Assembly: GCA_009731375.1 (NCBI GenBank)
Contig: BJOX01000045.1
Coordinates: 299,844 to 363,843 of the forward strand
Length of the DNA stretch: 64,000 nucleotides
Source of the DNA: Paulinella micropora
Taxonomy: Eukaryota > Cercozoa > Imbricatea > Euglyphida
Direction of reading: 5' to 3'
This document shows positions 18,521-31,573 of this stretch, in pieces (position 1 is the first letter of the stretch; every line of letters begins with the position of its first letter). The position numbers and the translations under genes were made by a program. Under the pieces are notes generated by a model. The model was not told the DNA's origin. It ran no database searches and saw only the letters and a program-made list of their open reading frames with translations.

Positions 18521-18852
18521 GACCAGCTGCGCTTAGCTTCAGACACTGTTGTTGTTGATGATCTTATTGTTGTTGTTGATGATCTTATTGTTGTTGCCTC
18601 TGCTGCTGCTGCTGCTGTAGTTGTTGTAGTTGTCGCGGAGGTGGTTGCTGAGGCTGCCATTGTTGTTTTTGTTGATGTTGTTGTTGTTGTTGCTGTTGTT
18701 GCTGTGGCTGCCGATCCTCGTGGTTCTGCAGCTGCTACTGTTGTTGTTTTTTTTGTTGTTGATGTTGATGATGATGATGATGGTGATGATGATGGTACTG
18801 TTGTTGTTGTGGCAAAAACTGAGAGACGAAGCGATGGGCCACCTTGCAAAAC
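18521..18852. repeat. TTG/CTG/GAT trinucleotide array
   Basis: TTG, CTG and GAT units (18547-18812) with two copies of GATGATCTTATTGTTGTTG. The reverse strand reads as Asn/Thr/Ser-rich peptide and the forward as Leu/Val-rich, with no domain, so no gene is called. A ~40-bp tag (about 18813-18852) closes it. Confidence 0.85.
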
Positions 18853-19284
18853 ATACATACATACATACATACATACATACATACATACATACATACGTAC
18901 ATACGTACATACACATACATACATACACACATACACATACACATACATACATACATACACATACATACATACATACATACATACATACATAAATAAGCTT
19001 ACATAAGCTTACAAGCTTACATACATACATAAATACATAAATACATACACACATACATACGTACATACATACATACATACATACATACATACACACACAC
19101 ACATACATACATACATACATACATACACACGCACACATACACATACATACATACACACACACATACATACATACATACATACATACACATACATACACAC
19201 ACACACACATGCATACATACATACATACATACATACATACATACATACATGCATACATACATAAGCTTACATAAGCTTACAAGC

Positions 19285-19315
<31 letters not shown>

Positions 19316-19365
19316 CACACACACACAAATACATACATACATACATACATACATACATACATAGA
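18853..19365. repeat. ACAT array with AAGCTTAC clusters
   Basis: ACAT/ACAC units with ACGTAC variants. Two clusters of CATAAGCTTACAAGCTTAC lie at about 18990-19020 and 19261-19290, and a single copy occurs at 14707. Confidence 0.9.
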
Positions 19366-19421
19366 TACCTTTCCATGTTTTGGGGATGACACGCACATAA
19401 CGTGCCAATAGGCCTGTTAGA

Positions 19422-19455
<34 letters not shown>

Positions 19456-19727
19456 AGGGGGGGGGGGGGGGGGAAAAAAAAAAAAAAGGAAAAAAAGAGA
19501 GAGAGAGAGAGAGAGAGAANNNNNNNNNNNNNNNNNNNNNNNNNNNNNNNNNNNNNNNNNNNNNNNNNNNNNNNNNNNNNNNNNNNNNNNNNNNNNNNNN
19601 NNNNNNNNNNNNNNNNNNNNNNNNNNNNNNNNNNNNNNNNNNNNNNNNNNNNNNNNNNNNNNNNNNNNGGGGGGGGGGGGGGGGGGGGGGGGATGACACG
19701 CACATAACGTGCTAACAGGCCTGTAAG

Positions 19728-19759
<32 letters not shown>

Positions 19760-19789
19760 GAGAGAGAGGGAGTGTGTGTGTGTGTGTAT

Positions 19790-19832
<43 letters not shown>

Positions 19833-19935
19833 ATGCCGAGACGAGAAGCAGTAGAAAAGAAAAAGAAAGAAAGAAAGAAAGAAAGAAAAAAAAAAGAAAG
19901 AAAGGAAGAAAGGAAAGAAAGGAAAGAAAGGAAGG
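19366..19935. repeat. Duplicated tag and GA/purine tracts around a gap
   Basis: A tag GGATGACACGCACATAACGT occurs at about 19383 and again at about 19692, on either side of the gap. Each is followed by AGGCCTGT and GA repeats. G and A homopolymers lie to the left of the gap (about 19458-19490) and a G run of about 24 to its right. Purine-rich AAAG/AAGG tracts follow (19850-19935). Confidence 0.8.
19520..19668. other. Assembly gap (149 N)
   Basis: Unknown bases inside GA/poly-G low-complexity sequence. The left and right flanks share the same tag, so the gap may replace part of a tandem unit. Confidence 0.99.
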
Positions 19936-20167
19936 GTGACCATATGGTAATGTGTAGTACACGGTGGTGTTAGTGTCCTTATTTCCTTCATAGAGGGCAG
20001 GTAAGATACGATAGGTAGAACCATCCAGAGATAAGGCCAGCTGCAGCGTAGACACCCACTATACAAAACACACACACACACACACACATGAGACACAGAT
20101 CGATAGGTAGATAGGTAGATAGGTAGGTGGATAGGTAGATAGATAGGTAGGTAGATAGATAGGTAGG

Positions 20168-20198
<31 letters not shown>

Positions 20199-20618
20199 GA
20201 AGGTAGGTAGGTAGGTAGATGGATGGATAGATAGATAGATAGATAGATAAGTAAGCAAGTAACACGCGATAGGTAGAACCATCCAGAGATAAGGCCAGCT
20301 GCAGCGTGGACACCCACTATACTATACAAAACACACAAGACAGACAGACAGATAGATAGGGAGATGGATAGGTAGGTAGGTAGGCAGGTAGGTAGGCAGA
20401 TAGGGAGATAGGTAGATATATAGGTGGATAGATAGACAGACAGATAGATAGATTAAAAGATAGATAGATAGATAGATAGATAGGTAGATAGATAGATAGA
20501 TAGATAGGTAGATAGACATACAGATAGAATACAGCTAGATAGCTAGCTCGCTAGCTAGCTAGCTCGCTAGCTAGCTAGCTAGATAGACAGCTAGCTAGAT
20601 AGATAGATAGAGAGATAT

Positions 20619-20656
<38 letters not shown>
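19936..20656. repeat. GATA/GGTA/CTAG array with two tag copies
   Basis: A tag containing ACCATCCAGAGATAAGGCCA occurs at about 20021 and 20278. Each copy is followed by ACACCCACTATAC and a short AC tract. GATA, GGTA, GACA and CTAG (about 20534-20582) blocks fill the rest. Confidence 0.88.
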
Positions 20657-20658
<2 letters not shown>

Positions 20659-20764
20659 CCTCGTCTGCAGTGGGGTCACCCTGGGTCAACACACCACTCA
20701 CCTATATATATATATGTGTATATATATATGATATATATATATATATATATTAAGATATATATAC

Positions 20765-20855
<91 letters not shown>

Positions 20856-21122
20856 AGNNNNNNNNNNNNNNNNNNNNNNNNNNNNNNNNNNNNNNNNNNN
20901 NNNNNNNNNNNNNNNNNNNNNNNNNNNNNNNNNNNNNNNNNNNNNNNNNNNNNNNNNNNNNNNNNNNNNNNNNNNNNNNNNNNNNNNNNNNNNNNNNNNN
21001 NNNNNNNNNNNNNNNNNNNNNNNNNNNNNNNNNNNNNNNNNNNNNNNNNNNNNNNNNNNNNNNNNNNNNNNNNNNNNNNNNNNNNNNNNNNNNNNNNNNN
21101 NNNNNNNNNNNNNNNNNNNNNN

Positions 21123-21209
<87 letters not shown>

Positions 21210-21308
21210 CTGCAGTGGGGTCACCCTGGGTCAACACACCACTCACCTATATATATGTATATATATATCTGCAGTGGGGTCACCCTGGGTAAACACACCA
21301 CTCACCTA
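20657..21308. repeat. Three-copy tag CTGCAGTGGGGTCACCCTGG in TA/TG repeats
   Basis: Tag copies at about 20663, 21209 and 21270 read CTGCAGTGGGGTCACCCTGG then GTCAACACACCACTCACC. They are separated by long TA runs turning into TG runs. The first spacer contains the gap. Confidence 0.9.
20858..21122. other. Assembly gap (265 N)
   Basis: Unknown bases between a TG tract and a TA tract. The sequence on both sides belongs to the same composite repeat. Confidence 0.99.
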
Positions 21309-21312
21309 TCTA

Positions 21313-21399
<87 letters not shown>

Positions 21400-22240
21400 T
21401 GTATGTATGTATGTTGTATGTATGTATGTAATCGATTACCTGAAAGTATCCGCCCAATATATGTATGTATGTATGCATGTATGTATGTATGTATGTATGT
21501 AATATATGTATGTATGTATGTATGTATGTAATGTTATGTAATGTTATGTATTGTATGTAATGTATGTATGTAATGTATGTATGTATGTATGTATGTATGT
21601 ATGTAGTATGTATGTATGTATGTATGTATGTAATGTATGTATGTATGTAATGTATATATGTATGTAATGTATGTATGTATGTATGTATGTATGTATGTGT
21701 AATGTATGTATGCATGTATGTAATGTATGTAATTTATGTATGTATGTATGTAATGTATGTATGTAGTGTATGTATGTGTAGTGTATGTATGCATGTATGT
21801 ATGTATGTATGTATGTAATGTATGTATGTATGCATGTATGTATGTATGTATGTAATGTATGTATATAATTTATGTATGTATGTATGTATGTATGTATGTA
21901 TATGTATGTATGTATGTATGTATGTGTATGTATGTATGTAATATATGTGTGTATGTAATGTATGTATGTAATGTATTACCGGAAAGTATCCGCCCAACAT
22001 TATATATGTATTTATGTATGTATGTAATGTATGTATGTATGTATGTATGTATGTATGTATGTATGTATGTATGTATGTATCAATGTAATGTATGTAATGT
22101 ATGTAATGTATGTAATGTATGTAATATTTGTATGTAATGTATTACCGGAAAGTATCCACCCAAGTCCACCGTTACCTATGTATGTATGTATGTATGCATG
22201 TGTGTAATGTATGTAATGTATCACCCAAGTCCACCGTTAC

Positions 22241-22284
<44 letters not shown>

Positions 22285-22330
22285 TGTATTATCCGCCCAA
22301 GTCCACCGTTACCTATGTGTGTATATGTGT
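21309..22330. repeat. ATGT array with tag GGAAAGTATCCGCCCAA
   Basis: TA and TG tracts, then ATGT/AATGT units. Five tag copies at about 21436, 21974, 22142, 22220 and 22290. The complete tag is TTACCGGAAAGTATCCGCCC followed by AAGTCCACCGTTACCTATG. The first two have only its left half and the fourth only its right half. Confidence 0.9.
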
Positions 22331-23245
<915 letters not shown>

Positions 23246-23513
23246 GTGCTTCTCTGTCAATGGCTGATGCATTTCTGCACATGCGCCTCCATCGTCTCAC
23301 CCGTGAGGGGAGTACGAAGAATTGACGATAAGCTCTAATGACACCCCCGCAAGGGCAGTTCCAACACTTCCAGACGGGCCGGTATGTTCAATGAAAATAC
23401 TGGTCCAGAAATAGACCGGTATGTTCAATGAAAATACTGGTGGCACCGACGGGAATCGAACTGGCGACAGGGCCCAGATGGTAGAACTTGACCACTGGGC
23501 TATCACGGTGTCC

Positions 23514-23514
<1 letters not shown>
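23246..23514 (-). mobile_element. tRNA-derived SINE, full length (copy S1)
   Basis: A 269-bp element read on the minus strand. Its 5' end TGGACACCGTGATAGCCC is a tRNA-like head with pol III A and B boxes. The 3' end GACAGAGAAGCAC meets the TTA strand of the repeat. It carries a 37-bp internal tandem duplication (two GGTATGTTCAATGAAAATAC on the plus strand). Copies at 29404 and 55813 are almost identical. TAA repeats flank both ends. It has no ORF and would depend on a LINE for mobility. Confidence 0.88.
23452..23502 (-). promoter_or_regulatory. Internal pol III promoter of SINE S1 (A and B boxes)
   Basis: On the minus strand, TAGCCCAGTGG (23502-23492) fits the A-box consensus and GTTCGATTCC (23461-23452) fits the B box. 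They are 30 bp apart, as in tRNA genes. Equivalent boxes are intact in copies S2, S3 and S4. S5 has small changes nearby. S7 lacks the A box. Confidence 0.8.
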
Positions 23515-23865
<351 letters not shown>

Positions 23866-23932
23866 TAGATAGATAAATAGTAAGATAGACAGACAGATAG
23901 ATAGATAGATAGATAGATAGTAAGATAGATAG

Positions 23933-23963
<31 letters not shown>

Positions 23964-24061
23964 GATAGATAGATAGACAGATAGATAGATAATCTGTGCT
24001 TTGTATTGTGTTGGTATGTCTGACCGTGCCAGGAGTGAGTGCAGCTGCTGCAGAGACGATG

Positions 24062-24102
<41 letters not shown>

Positions 24103-24127
24103 GTAGATAGGTAGGTAGGTAGATAGG

Positions 24128-24175
<48 letters not shown>

Positions 24176-24213
24176 CCGTGCCAGGGGCTAGTGTAGCTGC
24201 TGCAGAGACGATG

Positions 24214-24246
<33 letters not shown>

Positions 24247-24267
24247 ATAGATAGGTAGGTAGGTAGG

Positions 24268-24307
<40 letters not shown>

Positions 24308-24374
24308 CTGTGCTGTGTATTGTGTTGGTATGTCTGCCGTGCCAGGGGCTAGTGTAGCTGCTGCAGAGACGATG

Positions 24375-24411
<37 letters not shown>

Positions 24412-24428
24412 GTAGGTAGATAGGTAGG

Positions 24429-24463
<35 letters not shown>

Positions 24464-24543
24464 GTAGATAGATAGATAGACCGTGCCAGGGGCTAGTGTA
24501 GCTGCTGCAGAGACGATGGGTAGATAGGTAGATAGACAGATAT

Positions 24544-24598
<55 letters not shown>

Positions 24599-24638
24599 CA
24601 CCGTGCCAGGGGCTAGTGTAGCTGCTGCAGAGACGATG

Positions 24639-24683
<45 letters not shown>

Positions 24684-24717
24684 GTAGGTAGGTAGGTAGG
24701 TAGGTAGATAGACAGAC

Positions 24718-24756
<39 letters not shown>

Positions 24757-24794
24757 CCGTGCCAGGGGCTAGTGTAGCTGCTGCAGAGACGATG

Positions 24795-24839
<45 letters not shown>

Positions 24840-24874
24840 TGCCAGGGGTTAGTGTAGTTGCTGCAGAGACGATG

Positions 24875-24918
<44 letters not shown>

Positions 24919-24952
24919 GATAGATAGAGAGATAGGTAGGTAGATAGATAGG

Positions 24953-24995
<43 letters not shown>

Positions 24996-25108
24996 GTAGG
25001 TAGATAGATAGATAGGTAGGTAGATAGATATATAGATAGACCGTGCCGGGAGTGAGTGTAGCTGCTGCAGAGAAGGGACCCTTGGGCTTGCGAGGCGAAG
25101 CAGCCCTA

Positions 25109-25110
<2 letters not shown>
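23866..25110. repeat. Composite array, tag GTAGCTGCTGCAGAGACGAT in GATA repeats
   Basis: Eight tag copies (about 24024, 24176, 24338, 24481, 24601, 24756, 24840, 25041) read CCGTGCCAGGGGCTAGT then GTAGCTGCTGCAGAGACGAT. Three are preceded by CTGTGCT(G/T)TGTATTGTG. Spacers are GATA/GGTA. The last copy is extended (GGGACCCTTGGGCTTGCGAG). Confidence 0.92.
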
Positions 25111-25167
<57 letters not shown>

Positions 25168-25409
25168 TATGGATAGATAGATAGATAGATAGATGGATAG
25201 ATAGATGGATAGATAGATAGATAGATAGATAGGTATATGGATAGATGGATAGATGGATAGATAGATAGATAGATAGATAGACAGACCACTTGGAAGAAGG
25301 AAGCACCACATCCCAGGAGAGAGGCTGTATAGATATACACATACACATACACATATACATACCCATATACATACACATACACATACACGTACACATACAC
25401 ATACACATG

Positions 25410-25485
<76 letters not shown>

Positions 25486-25682
25486 TATACATACACATAT
25501 ACATCCACATACACATACACATGCACACATACACACACATGCACATAAATACACAACACATACACATACACATACAAATACACATACACATACACATGCA
25601 CATGCACATTCACATGCACATCCACATGCACATCCACATCCACATCCACATCCATATCCACATCCACATCCACATCCACATA
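25111..25682. repeat. GATA array, tag, ACACAT/CCACAT hexamers
   Basis: GATA/GGATA units to about 25282, a ~45-bp tag (ACTTGGAAGAAGGAAGCACC), then ACACAT, GCACAT and CCACAT hexamers (25333-25682). Confidence 0.9.
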
Positions 25683-25833
25683 CCTGCAGTACAGCCAAGG
25701 GACGCGCAAGCACAGCTGCACAGCATACAACAACATTTATCTATCTCTCTATCTATCTATCTATCTATCAATATCTATATCTATATCTATATCTATATCT
25801 ATATCTATATATCTATATCTATATCTATATCTA

Positions 25834-25930
<97 letters not shown>
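25683..25930. repeat. Dispersed tag GGACGCGCAAGCACAGCTGC and TATC array
   Basis: The tag at about 25690-25735 (TACAGCCAAGGGACGCGCAA, then CATACAACAACAT) recurs at 26651 and 32433, with a fragment at 32707. It is followed by CTATAT and TATC units up to the family B junction. Confidence 0.88.
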
Positions 25931-26122
25931 GCTTGGTTTTTGAAATGGTGCCATCTGTCGACAGACAGAGAATTAGGGGATGGTGTGGGTGTGCTGGGCC
26001 CGTGGTGGGGTGCCTTATGTGTGCCTAGCCATACGCCTATAAGTCACATGCCGAAATAGCGACGGGAAGCACAATCCTGTTCCCTCAGGGTGCCCTTTCT
26101 CGCTTGTTGAGCCCGGAATAAA
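25931..26122 (+). mobile_element. Family B retroelement, internal part (copy B2)
   Basis: Starts abruptly after TATC repeats at GCTTGGTTTTTGAAATGG and matches the reverse complement of about 31850-32045 until the gap begins. It includes the hairpin CTGTCGACAG. The start is a typical 5' truncation and the 3' part is hidden in the gap. Sense strand equals the TATC strand. Confidence 0.85.
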
Positions 26123-26571
26123 NNNNNNNNNNNNNNNNNNNNNNNNNNNNNNNNNNNNNNNNNNNNNNNNNNNNNNNNNNNNNNNNNNNNNNNNNNNNNN
26201 NNNNNNNNNNNNNNNNNNNNNNNNNNNNNNNNNNNNNNNNNNNNNNNNNNNNNNNNNNNNNNNNNNNNNNNNNNNNNNNNNNNNNNNNNNNNNNNNNNNN
26301 NNNNNNNNNNNNNNNNNNNNNNNNNNNNNNNNNNNNNNNNNNNNNNNNNNNNNNNNNNNNNNNNNNNNNNNNNNNNNNNNNNNNNNNNNNNNNNNNNNNN
26401 NNNNNNNNNNNNNNNNNNNNNNNNNNNNNNNNNNNNNNNNNNNNNNNNNNNNNNNNNNNNNNNNNNNNNNNNNNNNNNNNNNNNNNNNNNNNNNNNNNNN
26501 NNNNNNNNNNNNNNNNNNNNNNNNNNNNNNNNNNNNNNNNNNNNNNNNNNNNNNNNNNNNNNNNNNNNNNN
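26123..26571. other. Assembly gap (449 N)
   Basis: Begins inside copy B2 and ends in TATC repeats, so it probably hides the rest of B2 and some TATC. Confidence 0.99.
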
Positions 26572-26649
<78 letters not shown>

Positions 26650-26685
26650 GTACAGCCTAATGACGCGCAAGCACATCATACAACA

Positions 26686-26746
<61 letters not shown>

Positions 26747-26842
26747 CTGTCCATCCACCCACCCATCCACCCACCCACCCATCCATCCATCCATCCATCC
26801 ATCCATCTATCTATCTATCTATCCGTCCATCCATCTATCTAC

Positions 26843-26940
<98 letters not shown>
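26572..26940. repeat. TATC array with dispersed tag and CT/CCAT blocks
   Basis: TATC units, the tag at about 26651-26687 (ATGACGCGCAAGCACATC), a CT run, CCAT/CCAC units (about 26750-26805), then TATC units to the junction with family A. Confidence 0.9.
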
Positions 26941-27782
26941 GCCCCTTCGACCTCTCCTGGGCTCGCCTCATCGGAACCCGTAATCCCCGTTTAATCTCTT
27001 GGGTCATCAACGCAAGCACAAACTCGGTTATTACCCCCGACCTTAGACGTCTGTGGGGAATCATTCCCAACAACAAGTGTGCCCTCTGTTCTGGTCAAGC
27101 ACATCTATGCCACATCCTCTCCGGTTGCCATGTTGCCCTCAAACAAGGCCGCTATACCTGGCGTCATGACTCTGTGCTCTGCACTATTGAAGCTCCCCTT
27201 CAAAAACACATCGAGAGCCATAACAAACGCTCCCCTATAGACCAAAATGAATCAAAGTCTATGTTTGTGAAAGAGGGCGAGCAGAAGCCTAAGAGACAGT
27301 CATTTCATCGACCATCCCTGCTTGACACTGCAAACGATTGGCAACTCCAAACCCAATACACCGGTTCTGAGCAAGCCTTTCCTGTCCACATTTGTGTCAC
27401 TGACCTCCGCCCCGATATCGTTGTCTGGTCACTGTCTACCAAGATATGTATTCTGATCGAGCTAACGTGCCCGGTCGAGGAAAACATCCTTGACGCACGA
27501 GCCTACAAGACCAACCGATACAACAAGCTCAAATCTCAAATCGAGGACAACGGATGGACCTGCCACCTTCGACCAATCGAATGCGGGGCTCGCGGCATGG
27601 TATCGTTCTCTGTTCATCGATGTTTCCGCGCCTTGGGTTTTTCCCATCCCCAATCCAAATCCCTTTGCTTCAAGCTATCCTCCTGCGTAGCTCGTTGCTC
27701 TTTTGCGATTTATCGCTCCTGTGCAGTCAAAAATTGGACTAATCTTCCTCTAGTCCGTATTGGTGACTGCATTCCATCATAG
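26940..27782 (+). CDS. C-terminal zinc-finger and restriction-like endonuclease of a LINE polyprotein (5'-partial)
   Basis: 280 codons open from the truncation point to a TAG stop. No true start exists, because the N-terminal part with the reverse transcriptase is missing. Visible motifs, numbered from codon 26940: a CX2CX7HX4C finger (C47, C50, H58, C63), the linked [11 protein letters not shown] (70-80), and an endonuclease core with R157-P158-D159, fourteen residues, then E174-L-T-C-P, with K190 downstream and a GW...IECGARG block after it. In related LINEs this nuclease nicks the target DNA and primes reverse transcription. Residues match the family pattern except that E replaces the more usual D after PD. 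The frame has no internal stop, so the copy is young, but it cannot make a working enzyme. Confidence 0.85.
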
Positions 27783-28094
27783 CCGTCCAGTGTTGCATAG
27801 CCCGGGCTAGGTCCCTGCGGGGGTTTAGGCCTCATACAATGTCATCATTGTAGCTTGCGCAAGCTTACGGTGCTCAAAACACTTGGACTAACGGCTTCCT
27901 TTTCTTTCTCTTCTTCCTTATCCTCCCACTCTCCATTCCTAGATTGCCTTTTTCTTCAACGTCCTTCCTCCTCTTCTTTTTCCAGAACACAGTCTACCCG
28001 TGATTCCCATCCCGGACACATGCACAGTACACAAATTATTGTTTGATGTGAAACTGCGTTCCTTTGCAAGGACTACATTCCTTTGCGACATCTC

Positions 28095-28097
<3 letters not shown>
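26941..28097 (+). mobile_element. 5'-truncated RLE-type non-LTR retrotransposon (copy A1)
   Basis: A 1157-bp insertion between two TATC arrays. It holds the end of a reverse-transcriptase polyprotein (CDS below) and a 315-bp 3' UTR. The UTR has the inverted pair GCTTGCGCAAGC, a pyrimidine-rich stretch (about 27897-27985) and the terminus TTTGCGACATCTCATC, followed at once by TATC. Shorter copies of the same 3' end lie at 37134, 38788, 44549, 44892 and 50720. No poly(A) tail is seen. A zinc finger followed by an RPD-type nuclease suggests the R2/R4/NeSL group of LINEs; the clade cannot be fixed without the RT domain. Confidence 0.88.
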
Positions 28098-28612
<515 letters not shown>

Positions 28613-28805
28613 ACTCGCATGGATGGCCAGCGCTCCACTCCACAGGGCCGAAGACGAAGATAACTATGGATACATACATACATACATACATACATACATA
28701 CATAGATATATACATAGGTAGGTAGGTAGGTAGATAGGTAGGTAGATGGTGGATGGATGGATGGATGGATGATGGATGGATGGATGGATGGATGGATAGA
28801 CAGGC

Positions 28806-28861
<56 letters not shown>

Positions 28862-28988
28862 GGATGGCCAGCGCTCGACTCCACAGGGCCGAAGACGAAG
28901 ATAACTATACATACATACATACATACATATACACGGACATGCATAAAAATAGACATAGATAAATAGATAGATAGATAGATAGATAGAT

Positions 28989-29021
<33 letters not shown>

Positions 29022-29175
29022 TGATAGATATATTGATAGATATATTGATAGATAGATAGGTAGATAGATAGATAGATACATACCGCGCGATGAGGGGAGA
29101 GGAAAAGCATAAAATAGACATACATATATACATAGATGCATACATACTCAGATACTCATATACATACATACATAC

Positions 29176-29208
<33 letters not shown>

Positions 29209-29403
29209 GATAGATAGATAGATAGATTAGATACATACATACATACATACATACATACATAGATAGATAGATACCGCGCGATGAGGGGAGAGGAAAAGCC
29301 TTGCATTACCCTACTGTTACGATCGATGTTGCCTATGTATGTATGTATGTGTGTATGTATGTATGTATGTATGTATGTAATAATAATAATAATAATAATA
29401 ATA
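28613..29403. repeat. ACAT/GGTA/GATG/GATA arrays with two tag types
   Basis: The tag GATGGCCAGCGCTC, extended by CCACAGGGCCGAAGACGAAG, lies at about 28620 and 28864. A second tag, ACCGCGCGATGAGGGGAGAG, lies at about 29082 and 29273. Between them are ACAT, GGTA, GGAT, GATA and finally ATGT and TAA units up to the SINE. Confidence 0.88.
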
Positions 29404-29671
29404 GTGCTTCTCTGTCAATGGCTGATGCATTTCTGCACATGCGCCTCTATCGTCTCACCCGTGAGGGGAGTACGAAGAATTGACGATAAGCTCTAATGAC
29501 ACCCCCGCAAGGGCAGTTCCAACACTTCCAGACGGGCCGGTATGTTCAATGAAAATACTGGTCCAGAAATAGACCGGTATGTTCAATGAAAATACTGGTG
29601 GCACCGACGGGAATCGAACTGGCGACAGGGCCCAGATGGTAGAACTTGACCACTGGGCTATCACGGTGTCC

Positions 29672-29672
<1 letters not shown>
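29404..29672 (-). mobile_element. tRNA-derived SINE, full length (copy S2)
   Basis: 269 bp, differing from S1 at a single base that I can find (CCTCTATCG against CCTCCATCG, plus strand). It has the same 37-bp internal duplication, intact A box (29660-29650) and B box (29619-29610). TAA repeats lie on both sides. Confidence 0.88.
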
Positions 29673-29740
<68 letters not shown>

Positions 29741-29903
29741 GTAATAATAATAATAATGATAATGATAATAATGATAACAATACTAATAATGATAATAATA
29801 ATGATAATACCGATAATAATAATAATAATAACAATAATAATAATAATAATAATAATACTAATACTAATAATAATACTAATACTAATACTAATAATACTAA
29901 AAA

Positions 29904-29944
<41 letters not shown>

Positions 29945-30012
29945 TAATAATAAAAATAAAAAAAATAATAATAATAGGCTTCCTCAGACTATAGCATCAG
30001 ATCCAGATCCTG

Positions 30013-30090
<78 letters not shown>

Positions 30091-30099
30091 CAATAACAA

Positions 30100-30191
<92 letters not shown>

Positions 30192-30262
30192 TTACTACTA
30201 CTACTTCTAACAATAATAATAATGATAATAATAATAAAACATATCCATGATAATGATAACAA

Positions 30263-30306
<44 letters not shown>

Positions 30307-30334
30307 ATAATAATAATAATAATGATAATACAAC

Positions 30335-30373
<39 letters not shown>

Positions 30374-30396
30374 TAATAATAATAATAATAATAATA

Positions 30397-30436
<40 letters not shown>

Positions 30437-30443
30437 GAATAAT

Positions 30444-30483
<40 letters not shown>
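29673..30483. repeat. TAA/ACT/AAC trinucleotide array
   Basis: TAA units with GATAAT, ACTAAT and AAAAAT variants, ACT blocks (about 30099-30200 and 30263-30305) and an AAC block at the end. One ~35-bp insert lies at about 29979-30013 (CTTCCTCAGACTATAGCATC). Confidence 0.92.
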
Positions 30484-30938
30484 TCAATAATCATGTGTGT
30501 GTGTGTGCGTGTGTGTGTGTGTGTGTGTATTTGTGTGTGTGTGTGTGAAACCTGCGAAGAACAGTCGAGCGTTCTCAACAACAACATCAATAATCATGTG
30601 TGTGTGTGTGTGTGTGTGTGTCTGAAACCTGCGAACGTTCTCAACAACAACATCAATAATCATGTGTGTGTGTGTGTGTGTGTATGTGAAACCTGTGAAC
30701 AGTCGAACGTTCTCAAAAACAACATCAATAATAATCATGTGTGTGTGTGTGTGTGTGTGTGAAACCTGTGAACAGTCGAGCGTTCTCAACAACAACATCA
30801 ATAATCATGTGTGTGTGTGTGTGTGCGTGTGTGTGTGAAACCTGCGAACGTTCTCAACAACAACATCAATAATCAAGTGTGTGTGTGGGTGTGTGTGTGT
30901 GTGAACAGTCGAGCGTTCTCAACAACATCAATAATAAT

Positions 30939-30974
<36 letters not shown>

Positions 30975-31058
30975 GTGTGTGTGTGAAACCTGTGAACAGT
31001 CGAGCGTTCTCAACAACAACATCAATAATAATCCTGTGTGTGTGTGTGTGTGTGAGTG

Positions 31059-31091
<33 letters not shown>

Positions 31092-31103
31092 CATAGATAG
31101 ATG

Positions 31104-31140
<37 letters not shown>

Positions 31141-31260
31141 TGTGTGTGTGAAACCTGTGAACAGTCGAGCGTTCTCAACAACAACATCAATAATCATGTG
31201 TGTCTGTGTGTGTGTGTGTGTGTGTGTGAAACCTGTGAACAGTCGAGCGTTCTCAACAGC
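30484..31260. repeat. Composite array, tag AACAGTCGAGCGTTCTCAAC in TG repeats
   Basis: Nine tag copies (about 30547, 30624, 30688, 30761, 30837, 30902, 30985, 31150, 31228). The full tag is GAAACCTGTG, AACAGTCGAGCGTTCTCAAC, then AACAACATCAATAATCATG. Some copies lack the central ACAGTCGAGC. Spacers are TG runs, and one spacer has a GATA insert (31058-31140). Confidence 0.93.
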
Positions 31261-31515
31261 TTGGTACAAAAGTCCGTCAATCGACAACTGCACCTTTCAA
31301 CAAAAAAGGCCAAAAAACCAAGGAATTTTGGCATTGAGGACACGCCCCTAACGCAAATATTTGCGTGAATTCCAAAAAAATTTATATCAGCATCAAGATC
31401 GAGTCTGGGGCTAGCCACCCTGCAAATATGAGCTCCCAACTCCTCCTGGTTGCCACAAACCATGATTTATTCCGACAGGGGTGCGGCAATGTGAGGGAAG
31501 GGGGGGTAGTAGATG

Positions 31516-31571
<56 letters not shown>

Positions 31572-31573
31572 TA
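31261..31573. other. Unique sequence, then GATA tract
   Basis: About 245 bp of non-repetitive sequence with the 16-bp palindrome ACGCAAATATTTGCGT (about 31350). Reading frames are short and unrecognised. It continues directly from the last tag copy (TTCTCAACAGC), so the array may have grown from the edge of this sequence. GATA units (31507-31573) follow. Confidence 0.6.

Noticed and set aside
18547-18812. Poly-Q or similar coding trinucleotide expansion
   Set aside because: No flanking exon-like sequence or conserved frame. The array mixes TTG, CTG and GAT units and passes directly into ACAT repeats.
23452-23514. A genuine tRNA gene
   Set aside because: A and B boxes fit, but only about five of seven acceptor pairs form, no clear anticodon stem is seen, and the unit continues for 200 bp and recurs as a SINE.
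27174-27782. Start codon for the LINE endonuclease at 27174
   Set aside because: The codon is GTG, inside the conserved RHDSVL motif. The frame is open well upstream to the truncation point, so the protein is a 5'-partial fragment.
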